From assembly GCA_013696665.1 (NCBI GenBank), contig JACCYC010000148.1, positions 1 through 18,307 of the forward strand: a DNA stretch of 18,307 nucleotides, given 5' to 3'. The translations under genes were made by a program, and so were the position numbers. This document shows positions 6,442-14,458 of the stretch, piece by piece. The first letter of the stretch is position 1, and each line of letters starts with the position of its first letter. The stretch comes from Burkholderiaceae bacterium. GTDB taxonomy: Bacteria; Pseudomonadota; Gammaproteobacteria; Burkholderiales; Burkholderiaceae_F. Under the pieces are notes generated by a model. That model saw nothing but the letters and a program-made list of their open reading frames with translations. It did no database searches and was not told the DNA's origin.

Positions 6442-8462
6442 CGCTTGCTGTTAGGACCGATGTAGGTGTCGAGGAACTCGATCATTTCTTTGTAGAGCTC
6501 CACATTGTTTTCAGGCTTGCCAAAGCCGTGTCCTTCTTCAGCCTTGACGATCACTTTCTTCGGCGGATTACCCGCTCGCCGCAACGCGCTCACCATGGCG
6601 TTCGTCTGCTCGATGGGCGTACGGATGTCGTCGGCTCCCGCATAAACGAAAACGGGTTGCTTGATCTGCTCGGCGAGGTTAACGGGCGACACCTCCCGCG
6701 AATAGTCCGACGGGCTTTTGGCTCCGAGCATCAAGTTGACCGATGCAACGGCTGCTTTGCTGTGCGCCGTGTCTCCCGAAGTCGATGTCACCAACAAAGA
6801 CCAGTCGCTGACCATCAGGCCCGTTATCCCGCAGCGAAAGGTTTTCGGGAATCGCGCGAGTGCCATTAACGTCGCGTACCCGCCATAGCTTGCGCCAGAA
6901 ATACAGATCCTTTCCGAATCGGCGAAGCCCTGTTCAACCGCCCACTTTGCAGCATCTTCGTGGTCATCGACCATCTGACGTCCAATCGTGCCATAGCCGC
7001 TGTAGTAGACCTTACCTCCGAAGCCCGGTGTAATCCGAAAGTTTGGCAGAACGACCGCGTAGCCTCTTGAAGCGAGCAACTGCGCCTCACGAACTCCATA
7101 GCCAGTACCGAAAGTATCGGCTCGAGCAGCTGGGCCTCCGTGGATGTGCAGCACTGTCGGAAGACGTTCTCCTGGTTTGTGACCGCGCGGCAGGAAGTAG
7201 TAGCCAGGTATTTCCAGCCCGTCGCGCGTCTTCAGCCGGAAAGGACGCTGCTCCACCATCTGTCCAGGCTTGATCCACGGGCGGCTGTCGAACAATTCCT
7301 CAAGAGTCTTCTTCTCCTCATCGAGCAAGAACCACTTACCAGGCGACGTATCGGAAAATGCTTGTACGACGAGTTGCTTTCCGTCGGGTGTGCGCGAAAA
7401 ACTGTTGATCGTCCCCGGTAGCGCTCCATCGATCATGCGCTGAAGCCGCGCATAAGACTCATCGGTCCACACAACCTCCGGCCGGTCGCCGCGCACCCTA
7501 TACCCGACGATGTTGTCCGACTTCCAGTCACGAACGACGCCAGGCGCGCTGCTGCCGGAAGCATCAGCACCCATATCGAACCGCGGATGTTCGGCAACGA
7601 GCTCCCCCATCTTCTTCGTATTCGGGTCATAGCGATAGATCGCCATCGTGTCGCGCCCGCCGTTATAAGCCACTTGCATCGTCTGATTGTCTGCTTCGAA
7701 CGTCAGTGGAATAAACGTTGGGCCTTTCGAACGGTCATAACGGCTCAATTCCTCCCACTGAGAGTTCTCGTCCTTTCGATACCAGACGATGAAGGTCTGC
7801 GTATCCCGCACCCAAGACGTCACCACTCGGGGAACATACTTTCGATCAACAAGCCAGCGTCCCGAATACTCCGGCCGATTCTGTGTCAGCAACGTTGCAC
7901 GGCCGGTCTTTATGTTCAGTCTATACAAATCGGTGGAGTCGGCGTCACGTTGATTACCGGTCGCAATGATTTCGTCTTCGGAGTTGGGTAGCGTGCGATA
8001 GATGTCGTAGGCGCGATAGACATACTGCCGCTGGCCTCGCAGTTCTCGTACGGTCGCAGAGAGCTTGCGAGTCTCCTTGCCGTCACGCGACGTCATGAAC
8101 AATCCGCCGCCGTCAAATTGACCAGGACCGGTAGGTGAATTAAATTGCCCGAGCGTGTACAAGATGTAATCGTTGCCAACCCAAGTCACATTGAGCACGT
8201 CTAAATCACGGAAGTTGGTCAGGGCCGCCCCCTTTCGAGTGTCCATATCGACGACTGCGAGGTTCCGCCGCCCATTAACCGGAATGGTGACTGCGAAGTA
8301 CTTGCCGTTTCGCGAGAGCGTCGGCTCGGCAAACGCCGCCGGTTTCAAGAAATCTTCGATAGAAAGCGGCGGAACTGTGGTTGCAGAGTTTGGCTGTGCA
8401 AGCACAGCGCCAGTTACTAGAGCGGCGCTCCAACAGACGACCGAAATTGCGGGTAGCTGCAT
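6438..8462 (-). CDS. Secreted S9 (prolyl oligopeptidase family) peptidase
   Basis: A 674-residue serine peptidase of family S9, probably an acylaminoacyl- or dipeptidyl-peptidase-like enzyme acting on short peptides in the periplasm. The hydrophobic N-terminus (AISVVCWSAALVTGAVLA, cleavage likely before QPNS) looks like a signal peptide, though its n-region lacks Lys/Arg. A beta-propeller occupies roughly residues 30-400. The alpha/beta hydrolase domain follows, with LHIHGGPAARAD (oxyanion region), the nucleophile in GASYGGY (Ser525), Asp612 in GADDIRTP and His645 in EEGHGF. The ATG at 8462 is preferred over the ATG at 8468: AGGAG at 8470-8474 lies 7 nt before 8462 but only 1 nt before 8468. 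The stop codon overlaps the E1 gene's stop (4 nt shared, tail to tail). Family certain, substrate unknown. Confidence 0.93.
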   Translation of the reverse strand: MQLPAISVVCWSAALVTGAVLAQPNSATTVPPLSIEDFLKPAAFAEPTLSRNGKYFAVTIPVNGRRNLAVVDMDTRKGAALTNFRDLDVLNVTWVGNDYILYTLGQFNSPTGPGQFDGGGLFMTSRDGKETRKLSATVRELRGQRQYVYRAYDIYRTLPNSEDEIIATGNQRDADSTDLYRLNIKTGRATLLTQNRPEYSGRWLVDRKYVPRVVTSWVRDTQTFIVWYRKDENSQWEELSRYDRSKGPTFIPLTFEADNQTMQVAYNGGRDTMAIYRYDPNTKKMGELVAEHPRFDMGADASGSSAPGVVRDWKSDNIVGYRVRGDRPEVVWTDESYARLQRMIDGALPGTINSFSRTPDGKQLVVQAFSDTSPGKWFLLDEEKKTLEELFDSRPWIKPGQMVEQRPFRLKTRDGLEIPGYYFLPRGHKPGERLPTVLHIHGGPAARADTFGTGYGVREAQLLASRGYAVVLPNFRITPGFGGKVYYSGYGTIGRQMVDDHEDAAKWAVEQGFADSERICISGASYGGYATLMALARFPKTFRCGITGLMVSDWSLLVTSTSGDTAHSKAAVASVNLMLGAKSPSDYSREVSPVNLAEQIKQPVFVYAGADDIRTPIEQTNAMVSALRRAGNPPKKVIVKAEEGHGFGKPENNVELYKEMIEFLDTYIGPNSKR

Positions 8463-8469
8463 GTTCATT

Positions 8470-8474
8470 CTCCT
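8470..8474 (-). promoter_or_regulatory. Ribosome binding site of the S9 peptidase gene
   Basis: AGGAG on the minus strand, a strong Shine-Dalgarno sequence. Two in-frame ATG codons follow. The spacing is 1 nt to the ATG at 8468 and 7 nt to the ATG at 8462, which selects 8462 as the start. Confidence 0.7.
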
Positions 8475-8511
8475 GCAAAGCTGAATCGTGACGCGGACTC
8501 ACATGCGGGCG

Positions 8512-8527
8512 TTAACCATTTAACCAT
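8512..8527. repeat. Tandem octamer TTAACCAT x2 upstream of S9 peptidase
   Basis: Two perfect adjacent copies of TTAACCAT (8512-8519 and 8520-8527; ATGGTTAA read on the minus strand) in the 111-117-nt gap between glycerate kinase and the S9 gene. They are AT-rich in a GC-rich setting. They overlap a weak possible promoter on the minus strand (TTGGCG at 8540-8545, 16-nt spacer, TTAAAT at 8518-8523). They could be an operator, or simply the AT-rich promoter core. The rest of the gap shows no convincing terminator. Confidence 0.4.
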
Positions 8528-8579
8528 CGGGATACTGGGCGCCAAAATGTAACGCGAGCGGCACGAAACCGCCGGTCCA

Positions 8580-9863
8580 TTAGGAAATCAAGATTACCCG
8601 ATAGTCGTTTACGTTGGTTCGCGTCGGTCCGGTGATTATCAAACTGCCAGCGGCCCTGAAGAAGCCGTGCGCGTCATGACGGTCGAGCGCCGTGCGCGAG
8701 TAGACCTGATGGCGCGCGGCGTGATCGATAGAATCGAGCGCGAGCCAAGCGCCGGCATTATCTTCACTGCCATCAATGCCGTCCGTATCGCACGCCAGCG
8801 CATACACGCCGGGCACGCCTTCTAGCTCCACGGCCAACGACAGTAAAAACTCGGTGCAACGGCCGCCGCGGCCTTGGCTGCCTGCGGGCAATGTCACCGT
8901 GCACTCGCCGCCGGAGATCAGCGCGACTGGCGCTTTAAAAGGTTGGCTGTGCATTTTTATCTCGCGCACCAGCGCTGCATAGACCTTCGCAACCTCTCGC
9001 GCCTCGCCTGTCACGGTGTCACCGAGCACGACCGCTTGCATTCCTGCAGAGCGGAAAACTTCGGCGCCGGCTTCTAGCGATTGGTGCGCGGTGGCAATGA
9101 CACGGTTTTCCACTCGGGCGAATAACGAATCATCCGGCTTGGGTGTCTCCGGCACTTCGCCGCTAGCACCTCGCTGCAGCCATGTAGTGACCTCTGCCGG
9201 CGCGAATACGTTCCAGCGTGAAAGAACTGCGAGCGCATCGGCGTAAGTGCTCGGATCGGCCGCACACGGACCGGACGCGATGTCAGTCGGTGAATCTCCG
9301 GTGACGTCGGAAATGATCAGCGCCAGCACTTGCGCACCGCGCGCAGAAGCAGCGGCCGCTAACCGCCCACCGGCAATCTGCGATAAATGCTTGCGCACGA
9401 CATTTATTTCGCCGATCGGCGCGCCACTGGCGAGCAACATGCTGGTCACCGATTTCAACGCAGACATCGAGACATCCGTCACCGGCAAGCTCAGCAGACT
9501 GGAGCCTCCGCCCGAAACGAGAACGAGAAGTAAATCGTCGCGCCTTAAAGCAGATACCCGTTGCAGAATCTCGCGCGACGCCGATTCACCGGCAGCATCG
9601 GGCACCGGATGCCCTGCTTCGACGACGCGGATGTGCGCGGTCGGCAGACCGTGCGCATAGCGTGTGATGACTACGCCTTCGAGCGGAACGTCGGGCCAAG
9701 CACGTTCGACCGCCAGTGCCATGCTGGCCGCCGCCTTGCCCGCGCCGACCACGAGCAATCGGCCAAGCGGGCGATCAGGCAAACAGTTGGCGACGATGCG
9801 CAGAGGATCGGCAGCCGCGACGGCTGCATCGAAGCTTGCACGCATCAGATCGACAGCGTTCAT
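8580..9863 (-). CDS. ttuD: Glycerate 2-kinase, type 2 (MOFRL family)
   Basis: A 427-residue enzyme of the GckA/TtuD glycerate kinase family, which phosphorylates D-glycerate to 2-phosphoglycerate with ATP at the end of glyoxylate, tartrate or hydroxypyruvate degradation. Visible landmarks: the N-terminal Rossmann-like part with LVVGAGKAAASMA (about 37-49) and GVVITRYAHG; LVLVSGGGSSLLSLP (about 113-127); the SDVTGDSPTDIASGP segment (about 190-204). The C-terminal MOFRL domain has ISGGECTVT, GRGGRCTEF (most relatives read GGRN here) and DTDGIDGSEDNAGA. The ATG at 9863 fits the family N-terminus; the ribosome binding site is weak. It starts 13 nt after the stop of the membrane spermidine synthase-like gene, so the two are probably cotranscribed. 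No glyoxylate or tartrate pathway genes lie nearby. Cytoplasmic. The symbol could equally be gckA or garK2-like. Confidence 0.92.
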   Translation of the reverse strand: MNAVDLMRASFDAAVAAADPLRIVANCLPDRPLGRLLVVGAGKAAASMALAVERAWPDVPLEGVVITRYAHGLPTAHIRVVEAGHPVPDAAGESASREILQRVSALRRDDLLLVLVSGGGSSLLSLPVTDVSMSALKSVTSMLLASGAPIGEINVVRKHLSQIAGGRLAAAASARGAQVLALIISDVTGDSPTDIASGPCAADPSTYADALAVLSRWNVFAPAEVTTWLQRGASGEVPETPKPDDSLFARVENRVIATAHQSLEAGAEVFRSAGMQAVVLGDTVTGEAREVAKVYAALVREIKMHSQPFKAPVALISGGECTVTLPAGSQGRGGRCTEFLLSLAVELEGVPGVYALACDTDGIDGSEDNAGAWLALDSIDHAARHQVYSRTALDRHDAHGFFRAAGSLIITGPTRTNVNDYRVILIS

Positions 9864-9876
9864 CCCCGACGCTGTC

Positions 9877-11937
9877 TTACTTCAGCACACGAAACAAATT
9901 ATGGTGGGCATCGGTAAACGTGGGCAGATCGGCGCGATCCTCGACCGGCGTCGCCACGTATCGCAACGAATCGGACTTCAGCAGCGCCTGGTTACGGGTG
10001 ACCAGTATCTGATCGGTCGCAGACAACCAGTAGTCCGGACCCGTCTGAAAGGCCGGCACGTCCGATACCAGAACCGCCTGCATGCCGAACTCATTGGCCA
10101 GCCGTTTGACCACCGGATTGATATCGATATAACGATTGGTCGCCTGAAACACGATCACGCCGTCTTCAGCGAGGTGCCGCGTGTACAGCGCCATCGCTTC
10201 GCGCGTAACAAGGTGCATCGGAATCGAGTCGCTCGCAAACGCGTCAATCCCGAGCACCGCGTATTTTTGCGGTTCTTCGCGCTCGAGACTCAGGCGCCCA
10301 TCACCGAGCACGACGGAGACTTTTGCCGGCGTGTCGCGCAAGAAAGTGAACTCGTCGTGCGCGACGTCGACTACGCGCGGACTGATTTCGTAGAACACGA
10401 ACGTATCGCCCTTGCGACCATACGACGCGAGCACACCAGCGCCGAGCCCAATAATTCCGACCTTGCGGGGCTGCGGCTGCAGGCTGTTGAGCGCCTCGAA
10501 CAGTCTGCCGTAGCCCGAAGAGGGACCGAAATAGTCGCTCGGGCGGTTGCGAAATTCTTCGCCGAGCAGTTGCCCACCATGCACGATGCCGCCATGAAAC
10601 ATTGACCGATACGGCGCCGGGGTCGAGTGATCGCGCGTGCGGACCACGCCGTAAAAATCGCGTGTCATCACGCGCACGTCACGCGAATACTCCTGCGCAC
10701 CGCGGAACGCGAGAAATGTAGTCAAACCAAAAACGGAGATACCCAAGATCCGCCAAATTCCCCTTAACCGGAGCGACATAAGGAGTGTCAGCAGGCCGAG
10801 CGCAATGTTGACCTCGACGTAACCCGGCAAGACGAGGGGTGCAAGCACGGCAATCAGCACCGCGCCGAGCGCGCCGCCGACTGAAAGCATCAGATAAAAC
10901 CGCGTCAACCACCGTGGATCGGGCTTTAACGCCGCAAGCTCGCCATGGCAGAACATGCATGCAACAAAGAGGCCGCAAAAAAATACCGAGACGACCCACT
11001 CCAATTCAAGCGACGGAATCAGAAACGCCATTAACGGCGCGAGTACCGCCAAAGCAGCGATAAACACTCCGCGTCGATACCAGCGCGGGTGGTCGAACGT
11101 CAGAATAAAGCTCAGCAGGTAAATCGAAAGTGGCAGCACCCAAAGGAAAGGCACGCTCGCAATGTTCTGCGTCACGTGGTTGCTGACGGCAAGAAGCATG
11201 ATCGAGCCCATCGCCGCGAGCGCGAGCCATGTCAGTTGCGTCGACCAGGCGGGAGCCGCACCTGAATGCGGCGAGGCATGTGTGCCCTGCGTCGACGCAG
11301 CAGGCGCGGTTCTGTTGCGTAGCGACGCCCACGCGGTCGCTGCGCACACCACTACGAATATTGCATACGCGAGTGACCAGCCCCAACCCAGTTCGACCAG
11401 ATCAAACCATGGTTCCAACAAGAATGGAAACCCGAGCAAGCCAAGCAAAGACGCGAAGTTCGAAAGCGCAAACAATCGATACGGCACTGCAGTTTTAAAG
11501 CGCTGCCAGTACCAGGACTGCAGCAGCGGCGTCGTGCTCGATAACAAGAAATACGGAAGACCCACCGTCAACGCCAGCAGTAGCAAGATGCGCAAGACCG
11601 GCGCTTCATCGCCTCGCGGCTTCCAATCGGCCGCGGCGAGGATGGGCAATGTCGCCAGAGACAACACGAGCAGCACGATGTGCAAAACCATCTGACGCCG
11701 TACGCCGATGCGCGAAGTCAAATCCGCGTACGCATATCCGGCCAGTAGCGTGGATTGAAAGAAAACGAGCGCGGTGGTCCACACCGCAGACGACCCGCCA
11801 AACCATGGAAGAATCTGTTTCGCGACGATCGGTTGCACTAAAAACAACAAAAACGCGGAAAGGAAAATCGTGCCCGCATAGGGCAGCGTTGATGCGAAGC
11901 GCGCTCGGCCGGAACTCTCGAAAGTAACGGTGGACAT
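9877..11937 (-). CDS. Membrane-fused spermidine synthase-like protein
   Basis: A 686-residue protein of the type annotated as fused MFS/spermidine synthase. Residues 1 to about 415 contain roughly 12-13 hydrophobic segments, starting with YAGTIFLSAFLLFLVQPIVA. Residues from about 420 form a soluble methyltransferase-fold domain related to SpeE. The SAM-type nucleotide motif is VGIIGLGAGVLASYG, followed by YEISPRVVDVA, VVLGDGRLSL and GIDAFASDSIP, with VFQATNRYIDINPVV near the end. Aminopropyl transfer is possible but unproven for membrane-fused members, and no speD lies nearby. The frame extends upstream to a TTG at 11985, but the ATG at 11937 is preferred: it begins a normal N-terminus and lies downstream of a GATAAT box. 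It is followed by glycerate kinase after 13 nt. Fusion family is clear; biochemical role unknown. Confidence 0.85.
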   Translation of the reverse strand: MSTVTFESSGRARFASTLPYAGTIFLSAFLLFLVQPIVAKQILPWFGGSSAVWTTALVFFQSTLLAGYAYADLTSRIGVRRQMVLHIVLLVLSLATLPILAAADWKPRGDEAPVLRILLLLALTVGLPYFLLSSTTPLLQSWYWQRFKTAVPYRLFALSNFASLLGLLGFPFLLEPWFDLVELGWGWSLAYAIFVVVCAATAWASLRNRTAPAASTQGTHASPHSGAAPAWSTQLTWLALAAMGSIMLLAVSNHVTQNIASVPFLWVLPLSIYLLSFILTFDHPRWYRRGVFIAALAVLAPLMAFLIPSLELEWVVSVFFCGLFVACMFCHGELAALKPDPRWLTRFYLMLSVGGALGAVLIAVLAPLVLPGYVEVNIALGLLTLLMSLRLRGIWRILGISVFGLTTFLAFRGAQEYSRDVRVMTRDFYGVVRTRDHSTPAPYRSMFHGGIVHGGQLLGEEFRNRPSDYFGPSSGYGRLFEALNSLQPQPRKVGIIGLGAGVLASYGRKGDTFVFYEISPRVVDVAHDEFTFLRDTPAKVSVVLGDGRLSLEREEPQKYAVLGIDAFASDSIPMHLVTREAMALYTRHLAEDGVIVFQATNRYIDINPVVKRLANEFGMQAVLVSDVPAFQTGPDYWLSATDQILVTRNQALLKSDSLRYVATPVEDRADLPTFTDAHHNLFRVLK

Positions 11938-11964
11938 GAACCGCACGCGCCGTGAAAGCGCGCG

Positions 11965-11970
11965 ATTATC
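11965..11970 (-). promoter_or_regulatory. Predicted -10 box for the spermidine synthase-like gene
   Basis: GATAAT followed by CGCGCG on the minus strand, in the 63-nt gap after the cardiolipin synthase stop. It carries the same GATAATCGC sequence as the pyrC/E1 boxes. The predicted start of transcription, near 11958, leaves a leader of about 20 nt before the ATG at 11937. The -35 region is weak. Confidence 0.35.
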
Positions 11971-12000
11971 CTCGGTTGAGCGCAATCCGAAGCACGCCGG

Positions 12001-13428
12001 CTACAGCAGCGGGCTGACCAACCGAGTCAGGTTCTGTATCAATTCGTGAATAAAAGGCCGCTTGCGCCATTCGGTTAGCGTAATAGGGTTTGAGCCGCGC
12101 ATGTAGCCTTCTTCTATCGCCACCAGTTGCTGTGCAATTCCCTGATCAAAGAAAAGAGCAACGACCTCTTCGTTGAGCTCAAACGAGCGCATATCAAGAT
12201 TGCACGATCCAATCCACGCCATTTTCCCGTCGATCGACACGGACTTCGTGTGTAGAAACGCTTCGGTGTAAGCGTGAATTCTCACTCCCGCCATTAAAAG
12301 CGACTCGTAGTACGACCGTTGCGCATTGCCTACAAAGAACTGGTCGATGTGATCGTCGACGATCAAATGCACTTCGGCCCCGCGGTGCACGGCTGTTTCC
12401 ATCGCGTCTTGTAGCGACTGGCTTGGAATGAAGTATGGGGTTGTCACGACGACGCGTTCGTTTGCTGCGTAGATCAGGTTGATCGCCATCCGGTGCGCAC
12501 GCTGCGTCGATGACGATGGTCCGTTTGGCAGCACTTGTGCTGGGGTGTCGCCGGCCGGCAAAGGCGACGGAAATGCCGCTTCACCGATGAATTCGCCGCT
12601 CTCGACAAACCAGTCGGCGCCAAATACGGCCTGTAACTGGAGCGCGGACGGGCCTTCGATACGCACCATCAGTTCACTGTAAGTCATGCCCGGCTTGAAA
12701 TCCGCGCTTACCAGATTCTGCGAACCGGTATATCCGATCCTTCCGTCGACGACCACGATCTTTCGGTGATTGCGCAGGTCAAAGCGCGCCGTTTTGATGC
12801 CCACCCTGACAGGCAACGCAACGCGAACCGCAACACCAAGCGCTTGCAGCTTCGGAACCAGCGTACGCAGGAATGGACGCGAACCGAAAGCATCGGCGAG
12901 AACGCGGCACGCGACGCCCCGCGCCGTGGCACGGCCCAGTGCATCTATGACTGAAGCGCTGCGAGCGTCATCTCCGAAAATGTAGAAACAAAGGTGCACA
13001 TGATTGTGAGCCGCATCGATATCGGCAGCGATGCGGCCAATGGTTTCAGCGTAATTTGTTAACAGAGCGACCTTATTGCCACCTAAGTTGCCGAGCATGC
13101 CCAGGTCAGTCGCAAGGCGCACGCTCGGTTGATACTGTGGATCAACATGCGGCGTGACCACTGACGGAAGCCTGGCCGCCCGCTGGCGCACCGGGGCAAG
13201 CAACTGAAGGTATTGATCGCGTCTTGCGAGGCGCCAGCGAGGTAAGCGCGGCCGGCCGATCAGCACATACAACAACAAACCAACCCATGGAAGAAAGAAA
13301 ATGAAAAGCAGCCAGCCCTTTGCTGCTTCAGGGGAACGACGGGTTGGCACGATCGGCAGCATGATGAGCCGGATCGCCCAGTCACTGACGATCAACAGCG
13401 CCGTCCAGAGACCGGTGGTTTCGGACAT
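12001..13428 (-). CDS. cls: Cardiolipin synthase (phospholipase D family)
   Basis: A 475-residue membrane enzyme that condenses phosphatidyl groups to form cardiolipin at the inner membrane. The N-terminal PLDc_N region has hydrophobic segments (about residues 5-25, and GWLLFIFFLPWVGLLLYVLIG at about 38-58). Two phospholipase D domains follow, each with an HKD motif: NHRKIVVVDGRIGYTGSQN (His221, Lys223, Asp228) and HTKSVSIDGKMAWIGSCN (His393, Lys395, Asp400). The length matches ClsA-type enzymes (about 480). The ATG at 13428 gives a normal N-terminus but has no recognisable Shine-Dalgarno sequence. It lies 63 nt downstream of the second binding-protein gene on the same strand, so read-through from the transporter operon is possible; the gap holds no clear promoter or terminator. 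Which of the three Cls types it is cannot be settled by reading alone, though ClsA-like is the best guess. Confidence 0.92.
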   Translation of the reverse strand: MSETTGLWTALLIVSDWAIRLIMLPIVPTRRSPEAAKGWLLFIFFLPWVGLLLYVLIGRPRLPRWRLARRDQYLQLLAPVRQRAARLPSVVTPHVDPQYQPSVRLATDLGMLGNLGGNKVALLTNYAETIGRIAADIDAAHNHVHLCFYIFGDDARSASVIDALGRATARGVACRVLADAFGSRPFLRTLVPKLQALGVAVRVALPVRVGIKTARFDLRNHRKIVVVDGRIGYTGSQNLVSADFKPGMTYSELMVRIEGPSALQLQAVFGADWFVESGEFIGEAAFPSPLPAGDTPAQVLPNGPSSSTQRAHRMAINLIYAANERVVVTTPYFIPSQSLQDAMETAVHRGAEVHLIVDDHIDQFFVGNAQRSYYESLLMAGVRIHAYTEAFLHTKSVSIDGKMAWIGSCNLDMRSFELNEEVVALFFDQGIAQQLVAIEEGYMRGSNPITLTEWRKRPFIHELIQNLTRLVSPLL

Positions 13429-13491
13429 CTATGCGGAGCGAATTTCTACAGTCCTGGATAGCGCACGGCTTGTAGTACGCAAAGCTCGAAG

Positions 13492-14454
13492 TCAGCGCCG
13501 CATTTCGTCCGAGAGCCGATCCGTGGGCCACGCCAGCTGATCACGTAGCGAAAACGTCATGGGCAAATCCATCCGCAAATTGTTCGGCGGAATTGGTTGC
13601 AGAAACCATTTGTTGTACAAACGGCCGACAACACCATCGAGCATCAGTGAGGCCAGATGTCGGTCGACGACCTTTTTGAAATCGAGATCACCTTTGCGAA
13701 TAACAATCGCTATCGGCTCCAGAATCAGGTAAGCGCCCACGATCGCGAGCTTTGTTGGATCTTTTGATTTTGCACGCTGCGCTGCCAGCAACACGTCGAT
13801 CGTTGCGAACGCGTCCACTTCTCCGCGCTCGACAGCCTCCCGCGCCTCATCATAGGTTTTGTACTCGACCAGAACGCCGCCTCGCAGCACACCGCTGTCG
13901 ATCTTCTGCTGCAACAGCGGCACCGAATTAGTGCCAGGTACAACCGAAACGCGACGGCCGCTCAAATCTTCTATGCCGCGCACCTTCGAGTCGGCGCGGA
14001 CCAGGAGACGCGGGCCAGAAAAGTGATACGGCATCGAGTACTCGACCGTTTTTCGGCGCTGCGGATCATTGATGGTTGTGCCACATTCCATGTCGGCCTT
14101 GCTGCTATTCACAACGTCGAAACGGGTCCGTGCGCTAACTTCGACGAAGGTGATTCGAAGCGGTTTCTTCAGCTCGCGCTCCATTAACCGCACGATCTCG
14201 CGGCAGATCTCGATGCCGTAACCCGTGGGCTGCTTGTTCTCATCAAGAAAAGCGAAAGGCACGGCGTCGGGCCGGTACGCGATCGCGATCGTTCCACCGT
14301 CACGAACCCTATTCAGAGATGACGGTACCTTGGCCGGGTCGGGGGCGGGAGCCGGAGACGGCGAAGCGGGTGATTGAGCGCCCAAGTTACCGTGCCCTGC
14401 AAACAGCAAGGCAACCACGACCGGCAAGGTTGTGAAGCAGTGTGAGAATTTCAT
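13492..14454 (-). CDS. Second GltI-like periplasmic substrate-binding protein
   Basis: A 320-residue family 3 solute-binding protein (SBP_bac_3). The signal peptide is clear (MKFSHCFTTLPVVVALLFAG, cleavage near GA-QS), followed by a Pro/Ala-rich linker (about 28-44). The mature domain begins at GGTIAIAYR and contains RPDAVPFAFLDENKQPTGY, ADMECGTTINDPQRRK, LSGRRVSVVPGTN and the C-terminal signature WFLQPIPPNNLRMDLP, all matching the GltI architecture. An upstream extension to 14559 in the same frame is rejected because it runs into gltL and would bury the signal peptide; the ATG at 14454 starts 4 nt after the gltL stop, implying translational coupling. Several positions expected to contact the ligand side chain differ from GltI (Tyr for His in YKTYDEAR; Ile and Asp in FATIDVLLAA where GltI has FMMDDALLAG). 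It probably serves the same permease with a different ligand. Confidence 0.9.
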   Translation of the reverse strand: MKFSHCFTTLPVVVALLFAGHGNLGAQSPASPSPAPAPDPAKVPSSLNRVRDGGTIAIAYRPDAVPFAFLDENKQPTGYGIEICREIVRLMERELKKPLRITFVEVSARTRFDVVNSSKADMECGTTINDPQRRKTVEYSMPYHFSGPRLLVRADSKVRGIEDLSGRRVSVVPGTNSVPLLQQKIDSGVLRGGVLVEYKTYDEAREAVERGEVDAFATIDVLLAAQRAKSKDPTKLAIVGAYLILEPIAIVIRKGDLDFKKVVDRHLASLMLDGVVGRLYNKWFLQPIPPNNLRMDLPMTFSLRDQLAWPTDRLSDEMRR

Positions 14455-14458
14455 TGCA

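Noticed and set aside
9664..10605. A 313-residue plus-strand reading frame spanning two minus-strand genes
   Set aside because: It lies antisense to glycerate kinase and the spermidine synthase-like gene, both with clear family motifs, and its translation is Arg-rich with no recognisable domain. Long antisense frames are expected at this GC content.
11938..11985. TTG start at 11985 for the spermidine synthase-like gene
   Set aside because: It would add 16 Arg-rich residues encoded across a likely promoter; the ATG at 11937 gives a normal membrane-protein N-terminus.
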